Positions 1 through 8,278 of a DNA stretch of 63,151 nucleotides are shown here, in pieces; positions within the stretch are counted from its first letter, which is position 1; each line of letters begins with the position of its first letter. A program made the translations under genes and the position numbers. Source of the stretch: Comamonas sp. (lineage in GTDB: Bacteria > Pseudomonadota > Gammaproteobacteria > Burkholderiales > Burkholderiaceae_C); contig NZ_SPEY01000065.1 in assembly GCF_009360615.1 (NCBI RefSeq), positions 1 through 63,151 on the forward strand, written 5' to 3'. Below the pieces are notes generated by a model, which worked only from the letters and a program-made list of their open reading frames with translations, was not told the origin of the DNA and ran no database searches.

Positions 1-770
1 GTGAAGTCCGCGGCCATGTGCTGCTGATCGGCATCAACCGCCCGGCCAAGCGCAATGGCTGGACGCCGGCCATGTTCCAGCAACTGGCAGAGGCCTACAC
101 CCGGCTCGACGACGAGCCAGAGCTGCGCGTGGGCCTGCTCCATGCTTTTGGCGAACATTTCACGGCGGGACTGGATCTGCCCGTCATCGCCGAATTCATG
201 AAGACTGGTCAGAAAGCCATCCCTGCCGGCCTCGTGGAGCCGCATGACTATGGCCTGCCCGGCTACCGCCGCCGCACCAAGCCCATGGTGGCCGCCGTCA
301 AGGGCATCTGCTTTACCGTCGGCATAGAGCTGATGCTGGGCGCCGATATCGTCGTCGCTGCCGACAGCAGCCGCTTTGCACAGATGGAAGTACAGCGCTG
401 CATCATGCCCACGGGCGGCGCCACGCTGCGCATGCCCGAGCGCGCCGGCGTGGGCAATGCCATGCTGCATCTGCTGACCGGCGACGCGTTCGATGCGGCC
501 GAAGCCCTGCGCTGCAACTTTGTGCAAAAAGTGGTGCCTGCGGGCCAGGAACTGGACGAGGCTTTTCGCATTGCCGAGCGCATTGCCGCCCAGGCGCCGC
601 AGGCCGTGGTGGCCACCCGCCTCAATGTCCTCAAGGCCATAGAGCTGGGCCAGGCCGCCGCCGTGGCCGATTTCATCCCCGTGCAGCAGCGCCTGGCCAA
701 TAGCGAGGACGCCGCCGAAGGCGTGCGCTCCTTCATCGAGAAACGCCCAGCCCGTTTCACAGGTCGTTAA
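1..770 (+). CDS. Enoyl-CoA hydratase/isomerase (crotonase) family protein, 5' truncated
   Basis: The reading frame is open from the first bases of the window (codons from position 3 read EVRGHVLLIGINRP), so the true start lies upstream. About 255 residues remain, nearly the usual 260 for crotonases. The first oxyanion-hole motif is visible as EHFTAGLDL and the second region as PTGGATLRMPERAG. Family members process acyl-CoA thioesters in the cytosol (hydration, isomerisation or related reactions). The Glu equivalent to E144 of classical hydratase can be aligned (MEVQRC), but the second catalytic Glu (E164) appears to be Leu in NAMLHLLTGD, so the exact reaction is uncertain. It ends just before a serine hydrolase gene in the same direction and may share its transcript. 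Confidence 0.88.
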   Translation, partial: EVRGHVLLIGINRPAKRNGWTPAMFQQLAEAYTRLDDEPELRVGLLHAFGEHFTAGLDLPVIAEFMKTGQKAIPAGLVEPHDYGLPGYRRRTKPMVAAVKGICFTVGIELMLGADIVVAADSSRFAQMEVQRCIMPTGGATLRMPERAGVGNAMLHLLTGDAFDAAEALRCNFVQKVVPAGQELDEAFRIAERIAAQAPQAVVATRLNVLKAIELGQAAAVADFIPVQQRLANSEDAAEGVRSFIEKRPARFTGR

Positions 771-791
771 TTCCCATTCCAGGAGGTGATG

Positions 792-2117
792 ATGCGTTTG
801 AAGTCCTACACACGCAAGACGCTGGTGCCGCTTGCACTGACAGCGACGGTTTTTGCAGCCCAGGCCCAGACTGCGGCAGCCGCGCTGCCCGACCCGGCCA
901 GCACCAGCGTGCAGGCCCTGGGCTGGATGCAGGGCTTTCCGCCTGCAGCCGACAAGCTCATCACCTTCGACAACCCCGTTGGCAACACCTTCCCCCGCAT
1001 ACGCTGGACCTTCTCGCATATCCGAGAAATCGCGCCCACAGCCAATGTCTGGCGCGGTCCCGGTGCGCCCAGCACCCTGCGCTCGGCACCGCTCGACATC
1101 GAGCAAGTGCGCTTCAAGGTCATGGGCACGGGCGAAGAGCTGAGCTTTGCCCAGGCCCTGGATCGCAACTACACCGACGGCATTCTGGTCATGCACAAGG
1201 GCCGCGTGATCTATGAAAAATATCTGGGTGCGCTGGAGCCGCAGCGCCCGCACCTGGCAATGTCGGTCACCAAGTCCCTGGTCGGCACCCTGGCCGCCCT
1301 GCTGGCCCACGAAGGTGCCATCAAGCCCGAGGCTCCGGTGACTGACTATCTGCCCGAGATGAAGAACACCGCCTATGGCGACGCCACGGTACGTCAGGTG
1401 ATGGACATGACGATCGGCGTGAAGTACTCCGAAAACTATGCCGATCCCAAGGCCGAAATCTGGGACTACGCGCGAGCCGGAGGCATGCTGACCCAGGGCA
1501 GAGACTATGCCGGCCCCAGGAGCTTCTACGACTTCCTGCAGACCCTGCAGAAGGAAGGCGAGCATGACCAGGGCTTTGCCTACAAGACCGTCAACGCCGA
1601 GGTTCTGGCCTGGATCGTGCGCCGCGCCAGCGGCAAGCCTCTGGCCCAGCTGCTGTCCGAGCGCGTCTGGAGTCGCATCGGTGCCGAACAGGACGCCTAC
1701 TTCATGGTCGATCGCATCGGCACGGAATCGGGCGGCGGCGGCCTCAACACCACGCTGCGCGACCTGGCCCGCTTCGGCGAGCTGATGCGCAACGAAGGCC
1801 GCTCCGCGAGCGGCCAGCAGGTACTGCCCAGGGCCGTAGTCCAGGACATTCGCCGCGGCGCCGACCCGGCAAAGTTTGCGAAGGCCGGCTATGCCACGCT
1901 GCCCGGCTGGTCGTATCGCAATATGTGGTGGGTCTCGCACAACCCCAACGGGGCCTATATGGCGCGTGGGATTCACGGCCAGGCCATCTACATCGACCCC
2001 AAGGCCCAGATGGTGGTGGTGCGCTATGCCTCCCACCCGATTGCGGGCAATGCGGGCATAGACCCGACCAGCCTGCCCATGTACCAGGCCCTGGCCGATG
2101 CTTTGACGGCCCGCTGA
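792..2117 (+). CDS. Serine hydrolase of the beta-lactamase/NylB-like family, exported
   Basis: A 441-residue hydrolase with an N-terminal signal peptide (basic MRLKSYTRKT, hydrophobic core, cleavage after AQAQ/AAA). The nucleophile motif SVTK lies at about residues 158-161 and the second catalytic motif around Tyr212 (KYSENYADP), the pattern of penicillin-binding-protein-like esterases and 6-aminohexanoate-dimer hydrolases. A Gly-rich segment GGGGLNTTLRDLARFGELM follows. I chose ATG 792 because AGGAGG at 781-786 is then correctly spaced; GTG 786 and ATG 789 would be too close. Substrate unknown: an ester, amide or cyclic oligomer in the periplasm is plausible. It sits 21 bases after the crotonase gene. 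Confidence 0.85.
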   Translation: MRLKSYTRKTLVPLALTATVFAAQAQTAAAALPDPASTSVQALGWMQGFPPAADKLITFDNPVGNTFPRIRWTFSHIREIAPTANVWRGPGAPSTLRSAPLDIEQVRFKVMGTGEELSFAQALDRNYTDGILVMHKGRVIYEKYLGALEPQRPHLAMSVTKSLVGTLAALLAHEGAIKPEAPVTDYLPEMKNTAYGDATVRQVMDMTIGVKYSENYADPKAEIWDYARAGGMLTQGRDYAGPRSFYDFLQTLQKEGEHDQGFAYKTVNAEVLAWIVRRASGKPLAQLLSERVWSRIGAEQDAYFMVDRIGTESGGGGLNTTLRDLARFGELMRNEGRSASGQQVLPRAVVQDIRRGADPAKFAKAGYATLPGWSYRNMWWVSHNPNGAYMARGIHGQAIYIDPKAQMVVVRYASHPIAGNAGIDPTSLPMYQALADALTAR

Positions 2118-2216
2118 GCACAGGGCCGGACTGACACTGCGGCAGGCCCCGCTCTGGAAGCCTGTCAGCGTGGCGCCGCTGCGACACCCCGCTCGCTTGC
2201 GGCGACCTCCTGCAAG

Positions 2217-2236
2217 TTAAATTGCACGCAATTTAA
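2217..2236. promoter_or_regulatory. Probable OhrR operator
   Basis: A perfect dyad with 9-base arms (TTAAATTGC / GCAATTTAA) around a two-base centre lies directly upstream of the OhrR-type regulator gene. AT-rich dyads of this kind are the usual target of OhrR, which is autoregulated and released on oxidation by organic hydroperoxide. Assignment to OhrR is inferred from position. Confidence 0.6.
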
Positions 2237-2257
2237 TTGTCTGCAATAATTCAATCC

Positions 2258-2731
2258 ATGCGATCCGATGACAACCCTCTCCCCGACAGCTCCGAGCTGC
2301 TGCGCCTGGACAATCAGGTCTGCTTTGCGCTGTACTCGGCATCGCTGGCCATGACCAAGCTCTACAAACCCTTGCTGGATGCCATAGGCCTGACTTACCC
2401 TCAGTACCTGGTCATGCTGGTGCTCTGGGAAGGCGACCAGCTCACGGTCTCGGAACTGGGCGAACGTCTTTACCTGGATTCAGGCACGCTGACGCCCCTG
2501 CTCAAGCGACTGGAGAGCGCAGGCCTGCTGGCACGCCAGCGCGATGCACAGGACGAGCGCCGCGTGCGCATCGCCCTCACGGATACCGGCCGAGCACTGC
2601 GCGCAGAGGCCGAAAAAATACCTGCCTGCGTGCTTCAGAGCACGCAGTGCACACTGCCCGAACTGCAGGCCCTCACGGACCAGCTCGGCACACTGCGCGC
2701 ACGGCTGGCGCCGCGCCGCAGCCACTCCTGA
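2258..2731 (+). CDS. ohrR: MarR-family organic hydroperoxide sensor OhrR
   Basis: A 157-residue MarR-type winged-helix repressor. The N-terminal helix carries the reactive-cysteine signature [13 protein letters not shown] (Cys15), followed by the winged-helix DNA-binding region ([25 protein letters not shown]). A second cysteine in KIPACVLQS suggests the two-Cys type, where oxidation forms an intersubunit disulfide. It is followed 52 bases later by ohr, the classical target. An in-frame TTG at 2237 would start inside the operator dyad, so ATG 2258 is preferred; no strong ribosome site is visible. Expected role: repress ohr until organic hydroperoxides oxidise the protein. Confidence 0.9.
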   Translation: MRSDDNPLPDSSELLRLDNQVCFALYSASLAMTKLYKPLLDAIGLTYPQYLVMLVLWEGDQLTVSELGERLYLDSGTLTPLLKRLESAGLLARQRDAQDERRVRIALTDTGRALRAEAEKIPACVLQSTQCTLPELQALTDQLGTLRARLAPRRSHS

Positions 2732-2783
2732 CGATTTCCTCCACCCGCCCGTATTGCCGGGCAATCTCGCAAAGGAAGACACC

Positions 2784-3200
2784 ATGGCCCAACTCGACAA
2801 GGTTCTGTACACCGCCCACGCCCACACCACCGGCGGCCGCGAAGGCGCTTCGCGCACCGATGATGGCCGCCTGGACATCCAGCTGAGCTCGCCCGGCGGC
2901 GCCGGCAAGGGCACCAACCCCGAGCAGCTGTTTGCCGCCGGCTATTCCGCCTGCTTTATCGGCGCCATGAAGGCCGTCGCAGCTCGTCAGAAGATCACCC
3001 TGCCCGCCGACCTGTCGGTGGATGCCGAAGTCGATCTGGGTCCCGTGGGCGAAGTGTTCGGCATCGCTGTGCGCATGAAGATCAGCCTGCCCGGCATGGA
3101 CAAGGCTGCGGCCCAGCAACTGGTGGACACTGCTCACCAGGTCTGCCCCTACTCCAATGCCACACGCGGCAATATCGGCGTGACACTGACCATCGCTTAA
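2784..3200 (+). CDS. ohr: Organic hydroperoxide resistance protein Ohr
   Basis: A 138-residue OsmC/Ohr-family thiol peroxidase. Both catalytic cysteines are present in their expected contexts: Cys57 in AAGYSACFIGAM and Cys121 in HQVCPYSNATRGN. The protein reduces organic and lipid hydroperoxides in the cytoplasm, usually with lipoylated partners. Start ATG 2784 is preceded by AAAGGAAG (2771-2778) and gives the family's normal length; a longer in-frame extension upstream is an artefact running through the end of ohrR. It lies downstream of ohrR in the same direction and overlaps the stop codon of the convergent 2H phosphoesterase gene by a few bases. Confidence 0.95.
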   Translation: MAQLDKVLYTAHAHTTGGREGASRTDDGRLDIQLSSPGGAGKGTNPEQLFAAGYSACFIGAMKAVAARQKITLPADLSVDAEVDLGPVGEVFGIAVRMKISLPGMDKAAAQQLVDTAHQVCPYSNATRGNIGVTLTIA

Positions 3201-3862
3201 AGCGGCTCAGACCAAAGGGCACCGGGCGCAGCCACATAGCGCCCGGTGTCCAGTTCGAGGACGCCCTCCAGCGTCAGCGGCCCCGCAATATCGACCGCCG
3301 CATAGCGGGCCAGCGCCAGCTGCTTCACCTCGAAAACCGGCAAGTCCCGTGGCAGTGCCAGCAACTTGTCCACAGCCTCGCGCAGCGGCAGCCTTCTCGC
3401 ATAGTGGCCCAGGGTTACATGGGGCACATAGCGCCAGCCCGGCGCGGGCTCTGCAGGCACCAGTGCTGCATGCAGCTGCTGCAGGCATTCCTGCCCCTCG
3501 CCTACGCCCAGATAAGGCACGGTGGTAAAGCTGCCAGCCCCCGCGATCTGCACGGCAAAAGGGCGCAGCCGCAGGCTTTGCAGCATGGCGACATCGGCGC
3601 GCAGCGCCAGCCGGTCATATTCCCGCGCCGCATGCTCGTCCCCTACCCCGCACAGCCCTCTATAGGCCAGCGTGATATGCGGCTGGCGTGCATGACGCGG
3701 CAGCAGGTCATCACCGAGCCTGGATCTGGCCTGCTGCAGCACGGACTCCAGACCATGACCTTGCAGCATCACCACCCAGACCGCACACCAGGGGCAACCT
3801 TGATGCCACTCGGCAAAATCCCGGTCCTCGCAGGGCTGTGAAAATGCTTCGCTCTCTTGCAT
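3197..3862 (-). CDS. 2H phosphoesterase, 2'-5' RNA ligase (LigT/ThpR-like) family
   Basis: A 221-residue protein with the two diagnostic HxTx motifs: HITL in RQPHITLAYRG and HVTL in YVPHVTLGHY. Together these form the active site of 2H phosphoesterases, which act on 2'-5' linkages or cyclic phosphates of RNA and nucleotides in the cytoplasm. Family members are usually 170-200 residues; the N-terminal 25 residues before CPWCAVWVVML may be an extension or an overlong start. It converges on ohr, with stop codons overlapping. The physiological substrate cannot be read from sequence. Confidence 0.82.
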   Translation of the reverse strand: MQESEAFSQPCEDRDFAEWHQGCPWCAVWVVMLQGHGLESVLQQARSRLGDDLLPRHARQPHITLAYRGLCGVGDEHAAREYDRLALRADVAMLQSLRLRPFAVQIAGAGSFTTVPYLGVGEGQECLQQLHAALVPAEPAPGWRYVPHVTLGHYARRLPLREAVDKLLALPRDLPVFEVKQLALARYAAVDIAGPLTLEGVLELDTGRYVAAPGALWSEPL

Positions 3863-4039
3863 GCAGGCAGTGTGCCAGCACGGGCGACATGCACGGCATT
3901 CCGGTCAGTTTCCCGGGATTTCCGGCCGCCAGCACCCGCCAGAAAAACGGCAACAGCTATCAAATCAAAAGCAATTTTGCCCACGCATGTGCCATGCCAT
4001 CCGGTTCGCAAGAGCCTGTTTGAGCCTGACAATGCGGGG

Positions 4040-5074
4040 ATGAGCGATACCCAAGACCCTTCTCACCCCTATGCGGACCTCACGCCGGACTGCGTGATCG
4101 ATGCACTGTGCAGCACGGGCCTTGTGCCGGACGGGCGGCTGACGGCGCTGAGTTCCTATGAAAACCGCGTCTATCTGGCCCACCAGGACGAGGGCGACAA
4201 GGTCGTCGCCAAGTTCTACCGCCCAGGCCGCTGGAGCCGTGCCCAGATCGAGGAAGAACATGCCTTCTCGCAGGAGCTGGCGGACAGCGAAGTGCCCGTG
4301 GTGGCGCCGCTGGTGCTGCAGGCTCAGACCGTGCACGAACATGCGGGCTTTCTGTTCAGCATCAGCCCCTGGCGTGGCGGGCGTCGCCCCGAGCTGGACG
4401 ACTGGGAGGTGCTGGAATGGATAGGCCGCTTTCTGGCCCGCATCCACACCGTGGGGGCCGCCCAGCCCTTCACCCATCGCCCGGCGCTGAACCTGAAAAG
4501 CTTTGGCTACGAATCCATGCACTATCTGCTCGAACATGAGGTCGTCGCGCTCGAAGTACGCAGCCGCTGGCAGCAGGCTTGCGACAAAGCTCTTTCATTG
4601 ATAGCGCCATCCGCTGATGGATTAAGCGCTGCAGGCCATTTTTGCTTGCATTCTGCGACGCAGATTCGCCTGCATGGCGACTGCCACCCGGGAAACATTC
4701 TCTGGACGCCTCTGGATGACGAAGGCCATGGCGGCCCGCATTTTGTCGATCTGGACGATGCACGCAGCGGCCCCGCCGTGCAGGATCTGTGGATGCTGCT
4801 CTCGGGCGACCGAGGCCAGCAGACCCAGCAGCTGTCGGCCCTGCTCGAGGGTTATGAGCAGTTCCGCAGCTTCGACCGGCGCGAGCTGGCGTTGATCGAG
4901 CCTCTGCGCACCTTGCGCCTGCTGCATTACAGCGCCTGGCTGGCGCGCCGCTGGCAGGACCCGATCTTTGCCATCAACTTCCCCTGGTTCGGCAGCACCG
5001 ACTACTGGCAGGGCCAGGTGGACATGCTGCACGAACAGATCGAAGCCCTGCAGCAGGAGCCGCTTTACGCCTAG
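4040..5074 (+). CDS. srkA: Stress response serine/threonine kinase, SrkA/YihE family
   Basis: A 344-residue aminoglycoside-phosphotransferase-fold kinase, close to the 328 residues of E. coli SrkA. The catalytic loop reads RLHGDCHPGNILW and the metal-binding segment HFVDLDDARSG, both typical of YihE. Members phosphorylate protein Ser/Thr and protect cells from stress-induced death, including the MazEF route in E. coli. ATG 4040 (MSDTQDPSHPYADLTPDC) begins where family homology begins; an in-frame extension to 3857 adds about 61 unlikely residues. The neighbouring 2H phosphoesterase is divergent, with 177 bases between the starts. Confidence 0.88.
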   Translation: MSDTQDPSHPYADLTPDCVIDALCSTGLVPDGRLTALSSYENRVYLAHQDEGDKVVAKFYRPGRWSRAQIEEEHAFSQELADSEVPVVAPLVLQAQTVHEHAGFLFSISPWRGGRRPELDDWEVLEWIGRFLARIHTVGAAQPFTHRPALNLKSFGYESMHYLLEHEVVALEVRSRWQQACDKALSLIAPSADGLSAAGHFCLHSATQIRLHGDCHPGNILWTPLDDEGHGGPHFVDLDDARSGPAVQDLWMLLSGDRGQQTQQLSALLEGYEQFRSFDRRELALIEPLRTLRLLHYSAWLARRWQDPIFAINFPWFGSTDYWQGQVDMLHEQIEALQQEPLYA

Positions 5075-5102
5075 GGAGCCTTCAGCCGATATCTTCAAGG
5101 AG

Positions 5103-5555
5103 CTAGCAGCGCCCCTGCAAACGGCACTCTGGCACGAGCTGCCCACGTGCATCGCGCCATTGCACGGCATCGTCACTCTGCACGGGGACGGCGGGTGGTG
5201 CGGGCTGCGCCTCTGGTGCCTGCGGGCGATGGGGATCATGCAGCACGGTGGAGGATCCCACCCCGACACCCACGCTGGCACCGCCCACGCCGGTGGACGC
5301 GCCGACGCCGGCACTGCCCAGCACCTGCCCGCGCTGGTTGACGCCCACCCCCACGCCGACAGGCCCGACTCCCGTGCCGACGCCGGCGCTGAGGCCACCG
5401 CTGCCAAGACCCACGCCCACAGAAAACGGCCCCACCGGAATCCCGACCCCCACCCCGGCTCCGACGGAGCCGCAGGCGGGCAAGACCAGCACCAGAGCAG
5501 CGGCGCAGACCGTGCTCAGGATTCTGTGATGACCGGGCTTGATGGCGACTGGCAT
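5103..5555 (-). CDS. Gly/Val-rich low-complexity lipoprotein
   Basis: About 150 residues with a lipoprotein signal (hydrophobic AALVLVLPAC; lipobox LPAC). The mature part begins GSVGAGVGVGIPVG and is dominated by GV and VG dipeptides for roughly 75 residues before a Pro-rich tail (APEAQPAPPAVP) and four charged or Cys-bearing C-terminal segments. I do not recognise a domain; short lipoproteins of this composition occur in Comamonadaceae and Burkholderiales. Start ATG 5555 (MPVAIKPGHHR) gives a compact signal peptide; ATG 5564 and an upstream start near 5609 are alternatives. The opposite strand has a long Pro/Thr-rich open frame that is a shadow of the repeats. Confidence 0.6.
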   Translation of the reverse strand: MPVAIKPGHHRILSTVCAAALVLVLPACGSVGAGVGVGIPVGPFSVGVGLGSGGLSAGVGTGVGPVGVGVGVNQRGQVLGSAGVGASTGVGGASVGVGVGSSTVLHDPHRPQAPEAQPAPPAVPVQSDDAVQWRDARGQLVPECRLQGRC

Positions 5556-5565
5556 GCAATGCATC

Positions 5566-6300
5566 TCACTGATGTTGAACAACCACATTGTCACCGGCCG
5601 CACCTGCAAAAAGGTTATCGATCAGTAACTCGACCAAGGGCTTGAGGGCCAGTTTCTGCGAGCCCTCGGAGGCCAGCAGGTTGTTGTGCACCAGCGCCAT
5701 CCAGAACGGGCTGGCCAGCAGCTGGGCACTGTGGCTGACCGAACGGGTCCTGAGCTCCCCCTCCTTCACGGCCAGCGCCAGCAGATCCTGCACATAGTTC
5801 TGCCAGGCGTCAAAAGCCAGCTCTTTGTAGAGCCTGGCCAGTTCGGGCGCATGGCGCGCCTCGCTGAGCACCAGACGTGCCAGCATCCCGCGCTCGCTGC
5901 TGTCCACGGCCTCCAGCGTCGGCAGCAGACTGCGGCGCAGAAAGGCACGCACCGTCTCGCCCTTGCGGCGCCTGAGCGGCCGGTAGACGGCCGAATGCCG
6001 CAGCGCATGCTCCACCACGCCCCGCAGCAGCTCATCCTTGGACGGGTAGTAGAGGTACAGCGTGCCCTTGGCCACCTGCGCGCGGCAGGCAATGCGCTCC
6101 ATGGTGCTGCGGGCCACGCCGCACTCCACGAACTCGGCCAGTGCGGCCTCCGCAATCTGCTGTCGCGTCTGCGCCGTCTTGTCGAGACTCGGGCCACGCC
6201 TGCGCCGCCGAAGCGTTGCTCCCGTGCCGATATCCGGGTCTGCACCAGGGGCAGCCGTCGCGCCATCCGTCCCGCGCGGAAATCCTTTTCTAGAATTCAT
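5566..6300 (-). CDS. TetR-family transcriptional regulator
   Basis: A TetR repressor of about 244 residues. The N-terminal helix-turn-helix is clear: QIAEAALAEFVECGVARSTM followed by QVAKGTLYLYYPSKDELLRG. The first 40 residues are a polar, Arg-rich leader (TLRRRRRGPSLDK). The ligand domain shows no special signature. ATG 6300 is preferred; a TTG at 6312 would lie inside the probable operator. It is divergent from an MFS exporter gene 93 bases away, the standard arrangement for a local efflux repressor that responds to a substrate of the pump. Confidence 0.88.
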   Translation of the reverse strand: MNSRKGFPRGTDGATAAPGADPDIGTGATLRRRRRGPSLDKTAQTRQQIAEAALAEFVECGVARSTMERIACRAQVAKGTLYLYYPSKDELLRGVVEHALRHSAVYRPLRRRKGETVRAFLRRSLLPTLEAVDSSERGMLARLVLSEARHAPELARLYKELAFDAWQNYVQDLLALAVKEGELRTRSVSHSAQLLASPFWMALVHNNLLASEGSQKLALKPLVELLIDNLFAGAAGDNVVVQHQ

Positions 6301-6305
6301 AAAAT

Positions 6306-6319
6306 TGACCAATCAGTCA
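6306..6319. promoter_or_regulatory. Probable TetR-family operator
   Basis: TGACCAATCAGTCA has outer dyad arms TGAC/GTCA, matching the form of many TetR-family operators. It lies immediately upstream of the TetR start codon in the intergenic region shared with the divergent MFS gene. Binding by this TetR protein is inferred from position. Confidence 0.5.
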
Positions 6320-6393
6320 TTTTTAATAATTCTAGGTCAATCCGACCGGCCCACACCGGACATGCGGACGACTGCCCCACCGATCTCTGCCCA

Positions 6394-7602
6394 ATGCAAT
6401 CCCGTCTGAGTCCCTATGCCTGGGTGTGCTTTTCCATGTGCGTTGGCGTCATGGGAACGGCGCTTGCCAGCCCGCTCTATCCGCTCTACCAGCAAGCCTG
6501 GGGTCTGCAGCCCAGCCACATCACGCAGATTTTCGTGACCTATATGCTGGGCGCCTTGATCAGCCTGCTGTTTCTGGGCCGTCTGACCAACCTCTTCGGC
6601 TTCCTGAAAGTCCTGCGCCTGGGGTTGATGGTGATGACCGTGGGCGTCATCGGCTCGGCCCTGTCCTGGAATGCCTGGAGCCTGGGTGTCTCCCGCTTCG
6701 TCATCGGTCTGGCCTCGGGCCTGATCACCACCTCGGCCTCCATCGGCATGACCCAGCTCAACAACAAGGGGGACCTGCAGCGTGCGGCCGCAACCACCAG
6801 CCTGACGATTGCCTTCGGCTTCGGTCTCGGGCCCGTGGTTGGGGGCCTGATGGCGCAATGGGTGCCGCTTCCCCTGGTCAGCAGCTATCTGCCGCCCATC
6901 GGGCTGAGCTTTATCGGCATCCATGCGCTGTTCAAGATCCAGCTACCGGCGGCCCGTCCGCCCCTCCGCAGCGAGCCCGGCCTGACACTGAAAGATGTTC
7001 TGCCCAGCATCTCCCAGCCACGCAAGCCTTTTCTCCATCACTACGCGCTGGGCTGCATGGCGGCCTTTTCCGCCTTCGGCATGTTCAGCCTGTTTGCCGC
7101 CATGGCCCCCAGCTTCATGGCCCAGATGCTGCCCTGGCATGGACCTGCGGTATCGGGCCTGTCCATCGGCGTCATCCTGTTTCTGTCGGCAGGCATTCAG
7201 CTGGTCGCCCGGCCCTACCCCACCAAGCGACTGATCGTCATCGGCTTCTCCGCGCTGGCAGCGACCAATGCCCTGCTGGTGCTCAATCTGTTTGCCGGCT
7301 CGCCATGGCTGTTCGCACTGAGTGTGCTGAGCATGTCCTGCGGACATGCCCTGTGCAATCTGTCAGGCATGGCCGTGGTCAACAAAGTCTCCAAACCCGT
7401 CAACCGCACAGGCCTGCTGTCCACCTATCTGGTCGTGGGCTATGTCGGCACCATCGTCCCCATCCTGGGCATGGGCTGGCTGTCCGACCATATCGGCCTG
7501 ACGGGCGCACTGATAGCCTTCTGTGCCTGTCTGGGCCTGCTGTCGACTCTGCTGGGGGTCATCAGCGCACGGGCACGCGTGTTGCCCGTGCCCCGCCAAT
7601 AG
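6394..7602 (+). CDS. MFS transporter, drug/metabolite efflux type
   Basis: A 402-residue integral membrane protein with about twelve hydrophobic segments, the normal size for a 12-helix MFS permease. The loop between helices 2 and 3 shows the family motif region (FLGRLTNLFGFLKVLRLGLM). Start ATG 6394 (MQSRLSPYAWVCFSMCVGVMG) places the first helix at the N-terminus; a longer in-frame extension covers the divergent regulator and is spurious. Control by the adjacent TetR protein is likely. Substrate unknown. Confidence 0.86.
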   Translation: MQSRLSPYAWVCFSMCVGVMGTALASPLYPLYQQAWGLQPSHITQIFVTYMLGALISLLFLGRLTNLFGFLKVLRLGLMVMTVGVIGSALSWNAWSLGVSRFVIGLASGLITTSASIGMTQLNNKGDLQRAAATTSLTIAFGFGLGPVVGGLMAQWVPLPLVSSYLPPIGLSFIGIHALFKIQLPAARPPLRSEPGLTLKDVLPSISQPRKPFLHHYALGCMAAFSAFGMFSLFAAMAPSFMAQMLPWHGPAVSGLSIGVILFLSAGIQLVARPYPTKRLIVIGFSALAATNALLVLNLFAGSPWLFALSVLSMSCGHALCNLSGMAVVNKVSKPVNRTGLLSTYLVVGYVGTIVPILGMGWLSDHIGLTGALIAFCACLGLLSTLLGVISARARVLPVPRQ

Positions 7603-7608
7603 GGCCGG

Positions 7609-8076
7609 CTATCTGAAGTGCGGGCCTGCGCCCTGCGCCGCCAGACAGTCGTGGTCGTTGCGCAGCGGGCAGGCCTGCAGCGACAGGCAGCCGCAGCCGA
7701 TGCAGGAGTCGAGCTGATCCCTGAGCTGGGTCAGCATGGCGATGCGTGCATCGAGCTGTGCCTGCCAATGCAGGGACAGACGGCTCCAGTCGGCCTTGCC
7801 GGGCACACGGTTGGCAGGCAGATGGGCCAGTGCCTGTGCAATCTCGGACAGGGGCACGCCCATGCGCTGAGCCACCTTGATCACGGCCACCCGTCTCAGT
7901 ACCGCTCGCGCGTAGCGGCGCTGATTGCCGGCAGTGCGCACACTCTCGATCAGGCCCTGCTTCTCGTAGAAATGCAGGGCCGATACCGCCACCCCGCTGC
8001 GGCTGGCGACTTCTCCCACGCTGAGATCCGGCAGGCCTTCCGCCTCGGCCACCAGAGCGTTGCCGCATCCCTTCAT
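7609..8076 (-). CDS. soxR: Redox-sensitive MerR-family activator SoxR
   Basis: A 155-residue MerR-family regulator, the size of E. coli SoxR (154). The N-terminal winged helix reads LSVGEVASRSGVAVSALHFYEKQGLI. Near the C-terminus is the [2Fe-2S] ligand motif C-x2-C-x-C-x5-C (Cys125, 128, 130 and 136 in SCIGCGCLSLQACPL), diagnostic for SoxR. The cluster is oxidised by redox-cycling compounds or nitric oxide, and the protein then untwists a promoter with an overlong spacer. ATG 8076 gives family length; in-frame starts reach 8154 but add residues not expected in SoxR. It is divergent from a Rid-family gene and an MFS gene with a SoxR box between. Confidence 0.93.
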   Translation of the reverse strand: MKGCGNALVAEAEGLPDLSVGEVASRSGVAVSALHFYEKQGLIESVRTAGNQRRYARAVLRRVAVIKVAQRMGVPLSEIAQALAHLPANRVPGKADWSRLSLHWQAQLDARIAMLTQLRDQLDSCIGCGCLSLQACPLRNDHDCLAAQGAGPHFR

Positions 8077-8176
8077 GGTGCCGGCCTCTTCACACTTCAC
8101 CGTCATCTCCCGCTGCATTCCCGTTGTCTCTGCCTGGCACGCCATGGTCACCATCCTGTGTGGTCATACAAACCTC

Positions 8177-8207
8177 TTGACCTCAAGTTTAGTTGAGGTT
8201 TAACAAT
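8177..8207 (+). promoter_or_regulatory. SoxR box within an overlong-spacer promoter
   Basis: The dyad ACCTCAA-6-TTGAGGT (8180-8199) has perfect 7-base arms and matches the conserved SoxR box of soxS-type promoters. A -35-like TTGACC at 8177-8182 overlaps its left edge, and a -10-like AACAAT at 8202-8207 gives a 19-base spacer, the hallmark of MerR/SoxR-activated promoters. It points to the Rid and MFS genes on the + strand and can also autoregulate soxR. Confidence 0.8.
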
Positions 8208-8278
8208 GCCAACAGCTTCCGGAATCCCCGCCTGCCGTTGACGGGCCCTGCCGGACAAGCCTTTCCAGAAAGACTTTC

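Noticed and set aside
5248..5529. Pro/Thr-rich frame on the + strand
   Set aside because: Shadow of the Gly/Val-rich lipoprotein repeats; no start context or signal.
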